64,000 nt of DNA from an uncultured Acidimicrobiales bacterium. Lineage in GTDB: Bacteria > Actinomycetota > Acidimicrobiia > Acidimicrobiales > CADCTF01. The translations under genes were made by a program, and so were the position numbers. This document shows, piece after piece, positions 1 to 8,699 of this stretch (position 1 is its first letter; each line of letters begins with the position of its first letter). Under the pieces are notes generated by a model. It did no database searches, was not told the origin of the DNA, and saw only the letters and a list, made by a program, of their open reading frames with translations. The DNA lies in the NCBI GenBank assembly GCA_902805655.1, contig CADCTF010000063.1, positions 1 to 64,000 on the forward strand, in the 5' to 3' direction.

Positions 1-1581
1 GAACAGGGCCACGGAGGCGATCACGGCCGAGCCGATGGCGAAGCCCTTGGTGACCGCCTTGGTGGTGTTGCCCACGGCGTCGAGGCTGACCATGATCCGC
101 TCCGGCTCGCCGCTGAACTCGCCCGACATCTCGGCGATGCCGGCGGCGTTGTCGGAGACGGGGCCGAACGTGTCCTCGGCCACGACGACGCCGGTGGTGG
201 CGAGCATGCCCATGCCGGTGAGGGCGACGAGGTAGAAGGTGAACTGGATGTTGCCGTCGCCCAGCGCGATGGCGGCTCCGAGCGCCATGGCGATGGCGAT
301 GATGGCGAACACGGTCGACTCGAGGCCCGAGGCGATGCCGGAGAGCACGGTGGTGGCCGGGCCGGTGCGGGCCGCCTCGGCGATGTCACGCACGGGCGAC
401 GTCTCGGTCGACGTGTAGTACTCGGTGAGGCGGCTGACGACCTGCGCGAGAGCCAGCCCGACCACCACGGCGCCGAACACCTTCCACCCCTCGTTGGCGT
501 CCGTCTCGTTGCCGACGTAGAGCAGAGCCACCGCGCCGGTGCCCAGGATGGTGAGCACGCTCGCCACGGCGAAGCCGCGGTTGATGGGCGCCATGGCAGA
601 CCGATCGCGGTCGGTGGCCTTGACCGCATAGATGCCGACGATCGACGCCAGCACCCCGATGGCCCGAGCCAGCACCGGGAAGACGAACCCCAGCGCGGGG
701 TTGGCGCCGATGGACTCGAAGGCGGCCACGCCCAGGATGATCGAGGCGACGAGGGTGACCTCGTAGCTCTCGAAGAGGTCCGCCGCCATGCCGGCGCAGT
801 CACCCACGTTGTCGCCGACGTTGTCGGCGATCGTCGCGGGGTTGCGGGCGTCGTCCTCGGGGATGCCGGCCTCGACCTTGCCGACGAGGTCGGCGCCGAC
901 GTCGGCCGCCTTGGTGAAGATGCCGCCACCGACCCGCAGGAACAGCGCCAGGAGCGAGCCGCCGAAACCGAAGCCGATCAGGATGGCCGAGCTCGTGTTC
1001 TGGAAGAGGGCGATGATCAACGTGGCGCCGAGCAGCCCGAGGCCGACGGTGAACATGCCGGCGACGCCGCCGGTGCGGAAGGCCACCTTCAGCGCGGCGG
1101 GCAGGGAGCCCGTCTTGGCGGCGGCGGCCGTGCGAACGTTGCCCCGCACGGCGAGACCCATGCCGATGAAACCGGTGAGCCCGGACATGATGCACCCGGC
1201 CACGAACGCAAGCGTGCGGAAGGACCCCGACTCGACGAAGGTGAGCGCCTCGGTCCCGTCGGGCTTCAGCACCTTCGTCGACGTCAGGAAGACGACGACG
1301 GCCAGCGGCACCACGATGACGGCGATGGTGCGGAACTGCCGGCTCAGGTAGGCGCCGGCGCCTTCCTGGATGGCGCTGGCGATCTCGATCATCGCCGGGG
1401 TGCCCCGATCGGCGGCGAGGACCCCTTTCATCAACGAGAAGCCGACGGCAAGGGCCAGCACCGCCGTCAGGGCGGCGAAGAGCAGTGCGAGCTTCTCACC
1501 GCCACCCAGCGTGAAGGGTTGGTAGCCGCCCTCGGCGGCCAGGGTGAGGCCGCGCGAGGCGGCGAGGACCGGTACGTCCAC
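1..1581 (-). CDS. hppA: K+-independent membrane proton-pumping pyrophosphatase, 3' end beyond window
   Basis: Membrane-integral pyrophosphatase that couples hydrolysis of cytosolic PPi to proton export. The reading frame runs leftward off the window, so the first 527 residues are present and the C-terminal part of a usual ~700-residue protein is missing. Visible motifs are the PPi/Mg site DVGADLVGKVE followed by DDARNPATIADNVGDNVGD, and many hydrophobic helices. Near residue 503 the motif GNTTKAVTKG has Lys at position 508; in this family Lys there replaces the K+ and marks the K+-independent class (established for the family). I chose the GTG at 1581 because AGAGGA lies about 9 bases upstream and the protein then starts VDVPVLAAS. 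The 218 bases between it and the next gene (1582-1799) hold its promoter; I see no other gene there. Confidence 0.95.
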   Translation of the reverse strand, partial: MDVPVLAASRGLTLAAEGGYQPFTLGGGEKLALLFAALTAVLALAVGFSLMKGVLAADRGTPAMIEIASAIQEGAGAYLSRQFRTIAVIVVPLAVVVFLTSTKVLKPDGTEALTFVESGSFRTLAFVAGCIMSGLTGFIGMGLAVRGNVRTAAAAKTGSLPAALKVAFRTGGVAGMFTVGLGLLGATLIIALFQNTSSAILIGFGFGGSLLALFLRVGGGIFTKAADVGADLVGKVEAGIPEDDARNPATIADNVGDNVGDCAGMAADLFESYEVTLVASIILGVAAFESIGANPALGFVFPVLARAIGVLASIVGIYAVKATDRDRSAMAPINRGFAVASVLTILGTGAVALLYVGNETDANEGWKVFGAVVVGLALAQVVSRLTEYYTSTETSPVRDIAEAARTGPATTVLSGIASGLESTVFAIIAIAMALGAAIALGDGNIQFTFYLVALTGMGMLATTGVVVAEDTFGPVSDNAAGIAEMSGEFSGEPERIMVSLDAVGNTTKAVTKGFAIGSAVIASVALF

Positions 1582-1799
1582 GTGTGTTCATCCTCTGCTT
1601 TCGGGAGCCACGGCTGTCCGCGACTCGTGCCCCACGGGCGAACCCGTGACCGCCGCGGTTCCAGCCCCGCTACGACGGCGACATCACTGTATCGCCGCGC
1701 GAAACCCGCCCGCCGTCCTGCAGTCCGGCTTCCGAAGCGCCTCGCACCGCTCCTGCGTCGGGGACTTCGGTGGTGTCTCCGATGCCCAGGTCCCGGCCG

Positions 1800-4340
1800 T
1801 CAGTCGGCCGTCACGGCGGCGAGCACGTCCATGCGAGCAGCTCGCCACGCCGGACGAAGGCCGGCGACGACACCCACGCCCGAGCCGAGCAGCAGCACCA
1901 CGACGAGGGAGCCGGCCGGGAGCCGGAAGGTGCCGAAGCCCTCGGCCGCAGCCAGAGCTCGGACCATGCCCCACCCGAGGAAGACGCCGATGGCGATGCC
2001 GCCGACGGCACCGAAGGTGGACACGATCACGGACTCCCAGCGCACCATGGTCCGCAGCTGCGACCGGTTGAGGCCGATCGCCCGGAGCAGGCCGAGCTCG
2101 CGGGTCCGCTCGTGGATGGACAGCGACAAGGTGTTGGCGATGCCCATGAGGGCGATGAGGATGGCGAGGCCCAGCAACCCGTAGACCACGTTGAGGAGGC
2201 TGTCGACGCCCGCCGCCTCGTTCTCGACGAACTGGTCGCGGTCCCGCACCTCCGGGCTCCCGTGACGCTCGGCGACCGAGGCCACGGCGGCACGACCGTC
2301 CTCCACGCTCGCCCCGTCGACCAGACCCACGAAGACGAGCGCGAAGGCGGGCTGGGCCACATGGGCGACCCAGGTGTCCACCGGCAGCAGCACGTCGCCA
2401 CCCATGCCGCGGTCGTCGTAGATCGCCTCGACGGTCACCTTCTCGGTCACGCCGTCGCTGAAGCGCACGTCGACCTGCTGGCCGATCTGCCACCCCTTCT
2501 CCTCGGCCGTGTCGCCGGAGATCCCGACTCCTCCGGCGCGCACCGAGCCGATGTCACCGTGGAGGACGTGGAAGTCCGCCACCCGGGTGAGCTCGGCCAG
2601 GTCCGAGAACCCGACCTGGCGCTCCTCCCCGTCGAGGACGACGGCTCCGAACCCCAACCCGGCAGCCGCTTCCACGTCCGGCACCGCACGGATCTCGGAG
2701 AGCAGCTCGGGACTCAGGCCGGCACCGCTGAAGCCGGCCGACTGAAGCACGAGATCACCCGCGAACGACCGGTCGACGGCGTCCTCGATGGAGGCGGAGA
2801 TGGACGACCCGAACACGGCGAACAGCGTGACGACTCCGACGCCGACGAGCAGGGCAGCTGCTGACGCAGCCGTGCGCCGAGGGTTCCGCACGGCGTTGCG
2901 TCGCGCCAGGTCGCCCGCCACGCCCCGGGCGAGAAGCGGCGCGCCGAGCGCCGAACCGACCGGACCGGCGGCGGCCGGGCCGAGGAGAAGCACCCCGAAG
3001 AGGAGGGCCAGCGCACCGAGGCCGGCGCGACTCATGGCAGCCTCCCCCGTGCCGCTCAGCACCAGCGCCACGCCGGCCAACGCGAGCACCGCACCGAACG
3101 CCAGCCGGAGCCTCGAGGCTCCGCTGGTGTCCACGGACACCTCGCGCAAGGCAGCGAGCGGCGCGACCCGCGAGGCACGCCAGGCCGGTACGAGCCCTCC
3201 CACCAGGGTCACCGCGACACCGACGCCCACAGACACGGCCACGGTCGACCCGGTGACGCGAAGCCCGTCGGTCGGCAGGCCGGCGCCGGCCGCCTCCATC
3301 ACGGCGAGCAGCCCGATGCCCACGAGCATCCCGGCACCGACTCCGAGCAGGGAACCGCCGAGACCGATCACGGCGGTCTCCGCCACCCCGGCCGCGAGCA
3401 CCTGCACCCGGGAGGCACCGAGGGTGCGCAGCAGAGCCGACTCACGAGTGCGTTGCGCGGCCAGGATCGAGAAGGTGTTGAAGATGCTGAAGGCGGCGAC
3501 CAGCAAGGCGATGCCCGCGAACAGCAGGAGCCCGGTCTCCATGAACCCGAGGAAGTAGCCCTCGATGGCGGCCTGCTGCTCGGCCGTCAGGTCGGTGCCA
3601 CTGACGGCCTCGGCGCCCGCCGGGAGCAAGGCCGTCAGCCGCTCGACGAGCTCGGCCTCGTCGACGCCTTGGTCAGCCCGCACGACGACCCCGGTGATCA
3701 GCGATCGGCTGCCGAGCAGCAGGTCTTGCGCGTGGTCGAACGCGAAGGCGGCCAGCGTGACCCCGCCGAAGGTGCCGCGATCGCCGAAGGTCGCGATGCC
3801 GACGACCGTGACGGGTGCGGGGCTCGGCGTGAGCACCGTGCTGGAGCTCCCGACTGCGAGCTGGCCGGCCTCCGCGCTGTCCCGGTCGATCACGACCTCA
3901 CCCGCGGCCGCGGGCGCCCGACCTTCGACGAGGCGGTAGGGGTTCACCGCAGGGTCTTCCGACCAGCTGGTGCCGATGGTCGGCGGCCCGCCGCCGCCGA
4001 GAGGGACGCCGTCCGACCCGACCAGCCGGGCCACGGCCTCGACGACCGGGACGGCGCTCGCCACGCCGTCCACGCCCGCCACGACGGCGACCACAGAGGC
4101 GTCCAACGGTGTGGCGGCCGCGCCTTCGACCCCTTCGATGCGGTGGGCGCTGCGCACGAGGGCATCCGTGCCCGCGTTGGCTTCGGTGAAGACCGTCTCG
4201 AAGCCGGCACGTGCGCTGTCGCCGATGGCAAGGGTGGCGGTGAGGAAGGCCACGCCCAGCACGACGGCGAGGGCGGTGCCGACCAGGCGGCGCTTGCGGG
4301 CCCAGGCGGCGGTGATCGTTGTGCGGAACATCTCAGGCAC
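1800..4340 (-). CDS. ABC transporter permease, MacB/FtsX type with duplicated FtsX domain
   Basis: Integral-membrane half of an ABC exporter of the FtsX/MacB/LolCE superfamily, 846 residues. It has an N-terminal helix near residues 20-40, a large extracytoplasmic domain, three central helices (about 265-395), a second extracytoplasmic region and three C-terminal helices (about 725-835). This is the two-FtsX-domain layout of actinobacterial transporters in this group. The sequence between the second and third helices keeps the TRELGLLRAIG signature that contacts the ATPase. The GTG at 4340 overlaps the ATPase stop by 8 bases and has GGGA just upstream; ATG at 4331 is the alternative start. It pairs with the ATPase at 4333-5100 and lies downstream of a two-component system, so it probably exports a lipid, peptide or antibiotic. 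The substrate cannot be read from sequence. Confidence 0.9.
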   Translation of the reverse strand: MPEMFRTTITAAWARKRRLVGTALAVVLGVAFLTATLAIGDSARAGFETVFTEANAGTDALVRSAHRIEGVEGAAATPLDASVVAVVAGVDGVASAVPVVEAVARLVGSDGVPLGGGGPPTIGTSWSEDPAVNPYRLVEGRAPAAAGEVVIDRDSAEAGQLAVGSSSTVLTPSPAPVTVVGIATFGDRGTFGGVTLAAFAFDHAQDLLLGSRSLITGVVVRADQGVDEAELVERLTALLPAGAEAVSGTDLTAEQQAAIEGYFLGFMETGLLLFAGIALLVAAFSIFNTFSILAAQRTRESALLRTLGASRVQVLAAGVAETAVIGLGGSLLGVGAGMLVGIGLLAVMEAAGAGLPTDGLRVTGSTVAVSVGVGVAVTLVGGLVPAWRASRVAPLAALREVSVDTSGASRLRLAFGAVLALAGVALVLSGTGEAAMSRAGLGALALLFGVLLLGPAAAGPVGSALGAPLLARGVAGDLARRNAVRNPRRTAASAAALLVGVGVVTLFAVFGSSISASIEDAVDRSFAGDLVLQSAGFSGAGLSPELLSEIRAVPDVEAAAGLGFGAVVLDGEERQVGFSDLAELTRVADFHVLHGDIGSVRAGGVGISGDTAEEKGWQIGQQVDVRFSDGVTEKVTVEAIYDDRGMGGDVLLPVDTWVAHVAQPAFALVFVGLVDGASVEDGRAAVASVAERHGSPEVRDRDQFVENEAAGVDSLLNVVYGLLGLAILIALMGIANTLSLSIHERTRELGLLRAIGLNRSQLRTMVRWESVIVSTFGAVGGIAIGVFLGWGMVRALAAAEGFGTFRLPAGSLVVVLLLGSGVGVVAGLRPAWRAARMDVLAAVTAD

Positions 4341-5100
4341 CGAGTCCCTTCATGGCTTCGAGCACGCGCTCGGCCGTCGGTCGCTCCACCCGGTCGACGA
4401 TCCGCCCGTCGGCGAGGAAGAGCGCCTCGTCGGCCCACGCCGCGGCGCCCGGATCGTGGGTGACCATGACGACGGTCTGCGCGAAGCGGTCGACCGCCTG
4501 GCGGAGAAGGGCGAGCACCTCGCCGCCCGACTTCGAGTCGAGGTTGCCGGTGGGCTCGTCGGCGAACACCACGTCGGGCCGGCTGGCGAGGGCCCGGGCC
4601 ACTGCGACGCGCTGCTGCTGACCTCCGGACATCTCGCTCGGCCGGTGGTGCAGCCGGTCGCGGAGACCAACCGTGTCGATGATCTGTCGGACCCATGCTG
4701 CGTCCGGCTTCGCACCGGCCAGGCGGATGGGCAGGGTGATGTTCTCCTCGGCCGACAGGGTCGGGATGAGGTTGAACGACTGGAAGACGAAGCCGATCCG
4801 CTCGCGACGCACGCGGGTGAGGGCGCCGTCGGACAGCTGGCCCAGCTCGACGTCGGCGATGAGCACCCGGCCGGAGGTGAGCGAGTCGAGTCCGGCGAGG
4901 CAGTGCATCAAGGTGGACTTGCCGGAGCCGGACGGGCCCATCACCGCGATGAACCGCCCGGCGGGGATGTCGACAGTGATGCCGTCGAGGGCGCGGACGG
5001 CGGTGTCGCCCTGGCCGTAGACCTTGACGGCATCGACGGCGCGGGCGGCCACGCCGTGCAGCGTCGGCCGACGGTCGTCGAGAGTGGTGGGAAGGGACAT
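4333..5100 (-). CDS. ABC transporter ATP-binding protein, LolD/MacB type
   Basis: Cytosolic ATPase of the FtsX-type transporter encoded next to it, 255 residues, the family's usual length. Walker A GPSGSGKS is at about residues 55-62, the signature MSGGQQQR and Walker B VVFADEPT follow, and the H-loop sits in VMVTHDPG. Start ATG 5100 is preceded by GAAAGG at good spacing. Its stop overlaps the permease start, so the two are translationally coupled. A 107-base gap separates it from the DUF4097 gene upstream, so it may share the histidine kinase transcript or have its own promoter in 5101-5207. Substrate unknown. Confidence 0.93.
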   Translation of the reverse strand: MSLPTTLDDRRPTLHGVAARAVDAVKVYGQGDTAVRALDGITVDIPAGRFIAVMGPSGSGKSTLMHCLAGLDSLTSGRVLIADVELGQLSDGALTRVRRERIGFVFQSFNLIPTLSAEENITLPIRLAGAKPDAAWVRQIIDTVGLRDRLHHRPSEMSGGQQQRVAVARALASRPDVVFADEPTGNLDSKSGGEVLALLRQAVDRFAQTVVMVTHDPGAAAWADEALFLADGRIVDRVERPTAERVLEAMKGLGA

Positions 5101-5207
5101 GTGATGCCTTTCGGGTAGGTGGATGCAGGGACGCGTGGGCGCGAGGCGCGAAGCCGTTGGTGCGAGTGGATCGATGGAGCGGGCCGGAGGGCCGGTGGGG
5201 GCGGGCC

Positions 5208-5984
5208 CTAGCCGGTGGGGTACCGCACCGAGAGCGACCCGTTGTCGCTGCGGCCCACGATCGACCGGGCGCTCGCTGGATCGGTGCGGACCGCGGTCTC
5301 CGTCCTGCCGTTGTGCGTGGCCAGATCGACCCGGTAGGTGTGGCTCGTCTCGGGCAGCACGACGTCCACGGTGCCGTTGTGGGTGCTCGCCGACACCTGA
5401 CGAGGTGGCTGCGCGAACTCCAGCTCGACGTCGCCGTTGTCGGACTCCGCCGTCACGTCCTCCGAGCTCAGGCTCGTGCCCCGGACACGGCCGTTGTTCG
5501 TCGAGGCGTGCAGGGCACCGGAGAGCCGGGCGAGCTCGATGGCGCCGTTGTCGCCGCCGACCCGGACGTTGCCGGTGACGTCGGCCACGGTGAGCCTTCC
5601 GTTGTGCGCCCGGGCGGTGACGGCCATCGACGCCGGCACGACGATGCGGTAGCGCACCGAGCAGTCAGCCGAGAAGATGGGGCAGGACGTGCGCACCGTC
5701 AGCACGCCGTCCTCGACGGACGCGCGGTGACGGGACCGCTGGAAGCCGTGGCTCATGTCGGCGCTGACGGTCACCTCGGCGACCTCCCGCCCGACGACCT
5801 CGACGGAGCCGCTCCGGTTCCGTACGTCGAGCAGCCGGATCTCGGCGGCGGCGAACGTCGTCACCTCGGCGGTACGGCCCCTGGCCAATGTGCCGGCGAT
5901 CTGCGCGGTCGAGATGATGAGCAGGGGCACGGCGAAGAGGCTCCCGCCGATGGTCCACACCCGCCGGACGGCTGCGCTGGTCAT
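5208..5984 (-). CDS. DUF4097-type beta-repeat protein with N-terminal membrane anchor
   Basis: 258 residues. One hydrophobic helix near residues 8-30 (IGGSLFAVPLLIISTAQIAG) is followed by a long chain of short repeats built around N-G: HNGRLTV, DNGAIEL, NNGRVRG, DNGDVEL, HNGTVDV, HNGRTET, DNGSLSV. This is the stacked beta-strand pattern of DUF4097 / putative adhesin domains, also found in LiaF/LiaG-like proteins of envelope-stress modules. The start ATG 5984 overlaps the response regulator stop as ATGA and has GAGGAGG just upstream, so I prefer it to the longer frame. Gene order kinase-regulator-DUF4097-ABC suggests an extracytoplasmic accessory or sensor of cell-envelope stress; the exact role is inference. 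Confidence 0.85.
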   Translation of the reverse strand: MTSAAVRRVWTIGGSLFAVPLLIISTAQIAGTLARGRTAEVTTFAAAEIRLLDVRNRSGSVEVVGREVAEVTVSADMSHGFQRSRHRASVEDGVLTVRTSCPIFSADCSVRYRIVVPASMAVTARAHNGRLTVADVTGNVRVGGDNGAIELARLSGALHASTNNGRVRGTSLSSEDVTAESDNGDVELEFAQPPRQVSASTHNGTVDVVLPETSHTYRVDLATHNGRTETAVRTDPASARSIVGRSDNGSLSVRYPTG

Positions 5985-6637
5985 GGTGCCTCCTCGGCCG
6001 ACAGCCAACGCAGCACAGCCAGCACGCGACGGTGGTTGCGGTCGGCGGGCGGCAGGTCGAGCTTGGTGAAGATGTTGGTGACGTGCTTCTCGACGGTGCC
6101 GTCGTTCACCACGAGCGAGGCGGCGATGGCGGAGTTCGACAGGCCTTCAGCCATGTGGGCCAGCACCTCCCGCTCGCGCGGGGAGAGGGCAGCCAGGGGA
6201 TCCCGCTGTCGGCTGCGGGCCAGGAGCTGGGCCACCACCTCGGGGTCGAGCGCGGTACCGCCCTCCCCCACCCGCCGCACGGCGGCGATGAAGTCACCGA
6301 CGTCGGCGACGCGGTCCTTCAGCAGGTAGCCCAGGCCGACCGTGTCGTGGGCCAGCAGCTCGGTCGCGTAGCGCTCTTCGACGTACTGAGAGAGCACGAG
6401 GATCCCGACCTCCGGCCATCTGGAGCGGATCTCCAGGGCGGCCCGTAGCCCGTCGTCGGTGTTGGTGGGCGGCATGCGCACGTCGACCACGGCGAGCTGG
6501 GGAAGGTGGCGCTCGACCGCTTCCACGAGGCCGATGGCATCTCCCACCGAGGCGATCACGTCCATCCCGGCGTCGACCAGCAGCCGGGTGATGCCGGCCC
6601 GAAGGAGCACCGAGTCCTCGGCGATCAGGATGCGCAC
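5981..6637 (-). CDS. NarL/FixJ-family response regulator
   Basis: DNA-binding response regulator, 218 residues, partner of the kinase just upstream. Receiver domain at about 1-120: acidic pocket E7/D8, phospho-acceptor D52 in VVDVRMPP, and the conserved Lys in LLKDRV. LuxR-type helix-turn-helix at about 150-210 with the LSPREREVLAHMAEGLSN signature. Its start lies inside the end of the kinase gene (13-base overlap) and its stop overlaps the start of the DUF4097 gene, so all three are coupled. It probably controls the ABC transporter genes downstream. Confidence 0.95.
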   Translation of the reverse strand: MRILIAEDSVLLRAGITRLLVDAGMDVIASVGDAIGLVEAVERHLPQLAVVDVRMPPTNTDDGLRAALEIRSRWPEVGILVLSQYVEERYATELLAHDTVGLGYLLKDRVADVGDFIAAVRRVGEGGTALDPEVVAQLLARSRQRDPLAALSPREREVLAHMAEGLSNSAIAASLVVNDGTVEKHVTNIFTKLDLPPADRNHRRVLAVLRWLSAEEAP

Positions 6638-7920
6638 GGAAGCTCCACGGTGAGGGTCGTCGGCCCGCCGAGCGGGCTGAGCATGGTCATGGTGCCGGCC
6701 ATCCCGGCCACCCGTTCCGACAGGCCGGCCAGGCCGGTGCCGAGCAGAGGGTCGGCTCCACCCACGCCGTCGTCGCGGACCTCGACGATGAGCCGGTCGC
6801 CCCTGCGGGCGATGGCCACCTGGGCCTGGCGGGCACCGGCATGCCGCGCCACGTTGGCCAGCGCTTCGGAGACGACGAAGTACGCCGTGCTCTCGACTGC
6901 GGGCGACGGACGCTCCCGCACGTCCACCTGCAAGGTGACCGGGATCGGCGAGCGGGCCACCACCGCGGACAGCGCCGCGTCGAGCCCACGGTCCTCGAGG
7001 ATCACGGGATGGATGCCGCGCACCAGGTCCCGCACCTCCCGTAGGGCGGCCTTGGCCTCCTCGTGAGCCTCGGCCACGAGGGTCCGGGCGCCCTCCGGAT
7101 CGGTGTCGAAGCGCTCACGAGCCGACCCGAGGTCCATGGCCAGCGCGACGAGCCGCTGCTGGGCGCCGTCGTGCAGGTCGCGCTCGATGCGGCGGCGCTC
7201 GGCCTCGGCCGCGTCCACCGCCGCCACCCGGCTGGTCTCCGCTCTGGTGACACGAGCCACGAGCTGAGCGCCGGTGTCCGCCCCCAGCAGCCAGGCGGTG
7301 AAGGCCGCGTCGAGGTTGCCGGCCAGCACCGTCGCCCACGGGGCTAGGAGCACCAGGCCCGCCATCCCGGCGAGCGCCATGAGGAACGCCGCCGGCCCGA
7401 ATCCCACCTCGAACAGCCCGAAGTGCGCGACGTCGTCCGGCAACGCCCGCACGTACAGGGGCAGCGCGGCGATGGCCAGTGAACCGCACCACAGCAGCAC
7501 GAGGGGGAAGGCCAGCGCGATGCCGATCGGCAGCCGAAGGACGCAGTACCCGACCTCCTTCCACCTCGGCACGGAGCGCACGCGCTGCACCAGCCGGTTC
7601 CACAGCGATCCGGGCTGCAGCACGGGGACCGGGTCGCGCAGCGCGACGCCGTGCAGAGCGGCCAGCCGGCTGCGTTCGACGGTGCTGGCCAGACGGGCGA
7701 GGAGGAACAGGGCCCAGAGCACGGGCAGCGCCAGGGGCAGTGTGATGAGGAGGAGGCCGGAGAACGTCAGCAAGACGACGGCCGGGTAGAAGAGGGCCAT
7801 GCCGATGGGCACGTCGAGCAGCGTGTGCACCAGCAGCCGCCACGTGGAGGTGGTGCGCAGCGGCACGAAGAGGCGCTCGATCACGTCCCTACGGTAAGCA
7901 GCAGGCGGCGTGCCGGCCAT
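6625..7920 (-). CDS. Sensor histidine kinase with HisKA_3 domain
   Basis: Membrane sensor kinase of the NarX/LiaS type, 431 residues from the ATG at 7920 (AAGG 8 bases upstream); GTG 7884 is an alternative that removes 12 residues. The N-terminal half carries about four to six hydrophobic helices resembling the actinobacterial putative sensor domain that precedes HisKA_3. The phosphorylated His lies in ERDLHDGAQQR. The ATPase domain shows an N-box-like SEALANVARHAG, G1 DDGVGG and a glycine-rich GTGLAGLSERV. It phosphorylates the overlapping response regulator. No periplasmic domain of size is visible, so it probably senses within the membrane. Confidence 0.92.
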   Translation of the reverse strand: MAGTPPAAYRRDVIERLFVPLRTTSTWRLLVHTLLDVPIGMALFYPAVVLLTFSGLLLITLPLALPVLWALFLLARLASTVERSRLAALHGVALRDPVPVLQPGSLWNRLVQRVRSVPRWKEVGYCVLRLPIGIALAFPLVLLWCGSLAIAALPLYVRALPDDVAHFGLFEVGFGPAAFLMALAGMAGLVLLAPWATVLAGNLDAAFTAWLLGADTGAQLVARVTRAETSRVAAVDAAEAERRRIERDLHDGAQQRLVALAMDLGSARERFDTDPEGARTLVAEAHEEAKAALREVRDLVRGIHPVILEDRGLDAALSAVVARSPIPVTLQVDVRERPSPAVESTAYFVVSEALANVARHAGARQAQVAIARRGDRLIVEVRDDGVGGADPLLGTGLAGLSERVAGMAGTMTMLSPLGGPTTLTVELPCAS

Positions 7921-7979
7921 GGTGCCCGCCTTGATCTTGTTGGTGGGGCTGTCCCCCACCGGTGATGCGCGGCGCAGCT

Positions 7980-8699
7980 TCAGTCCAGGTGGGCGAAGGC
8001 CTCCGCCTTGTCGGTCGCCCCCGCCACGACGAGCACGTCGCCCTCGCGGATGACCGTCTCGGCGGTCGCATAGGTGAACCCCGAGCCGAGCGGCTTGATG
8101 CACACCACGGTGACGCCGTAGCGAGCGCGGATGCCGATGTCGGCCAGCGACCGGCCGATCATCTCGGTGGGCGTGACCGTCTCGACCATGGCGAACTGCT
8201 CGTCCAGCTGGAACCAGTCGATGATCCCGCCGCCGACGAGGTGGGCCACCCGCTCGCCCATCTCGTGCTCGGGGAAGATCACGTGGTGCGCGCCCACGCG
8301 TTCGAGGATGCGCCCGTGCGCCTGGGTGACGGCCTTGGCCCACAGGTTCTGCACCCCCAGGTCGCCGAGCGCAGCGGTGGTGAGGATGCTGGCCTCGATG
8401 TCGGTGCCGATGCCGACCACCGCGTACTTGAACTCCGCCGCGCCGATCTGGCGCAACGCCTCGTCGTTGGTGGTGTCGGCCTGCATGACGTGGGTGAGCG
8501 TGTCGGCGTACTCCTGCACCGCGGCGGCATCGCCGTCGACTCCGAGCACCTCGAAGCCGAGCTTCACCAGCTCGGTGGCCACCGCGCCGCCGAAGCGCCC
8601 GAGGCCGATCACCAGCACCTGGTCCCCGGTCTGGGCCGGCTGCGACCGCCGGCGACCTCGCGGGCCTGCGGGGTTACGAAGGGAGCGTCGCTCAACCAA
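7980..8699 (-). CDS. trkA: TrkA/KtrA-type potassium uptake regulatory subunit
   Basis: Cytosolic gating ring of a Trk/Ktr potassium transporter, 239 residues. The Rossmann RCK-N domain begins with the nucleotide-binding motif GLGRFGG near residue 33 and has the acidic end of beta-2 (VLGVDGD). A C-terminal TrkA-C (RCK-C) domain occupies about residues 155-235. The frame opens with TTG at 8699, overlapping the TrkH stop by 8 bases. Because the conserved core starts around residue 28, an internal GTG could be the true start. It works with TrkH encoded immediately upstream. Confidence 0.92.
   Translation of the reverse strand: MVERRSLRNPAGPRGRRRSQPAQTGDQVLVIGLGRFGGAVATELVKLGFEVLGVDGDAAAVQEYADTLTHVMQADTTNDEALRQIGAAEFKYAVVGIGTDIEASILTTAALGDLGVQNLWAKAVTQAHGRILERVGAHHVIFPEHEMGERVAHLVGGGIIDWFQLDEQFAMVETVTPTEMIGRSLADIGIRARYGVTVVCIKPLGSGFTYATAETVIREGDVLVVAGATDKAEAFAHLD

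Noticed and set aside
1582-1799. Intergenic region before hppA checked for tRNA or small RNA
   Set aside because: No cloverleaf, no TTCGA-type T-loop with matching stems and no clear promoter could be seen by eye.
1770-4463. Long open frames on the plus strand opposite the ABC permease
   Set aside because: They are Arg/Pro/Gly-rich antisense readings of a GC-rich gene with clear family motifs on the other strand.
7921-8343. N-terminal extension of the histidine kinase frame upstream of 7920
   Set aside because: It reads through the TrkA gene in another frame and consists of Arg/Gly/His-rich sequence without any domain; the good start is at 7920 or 7884.
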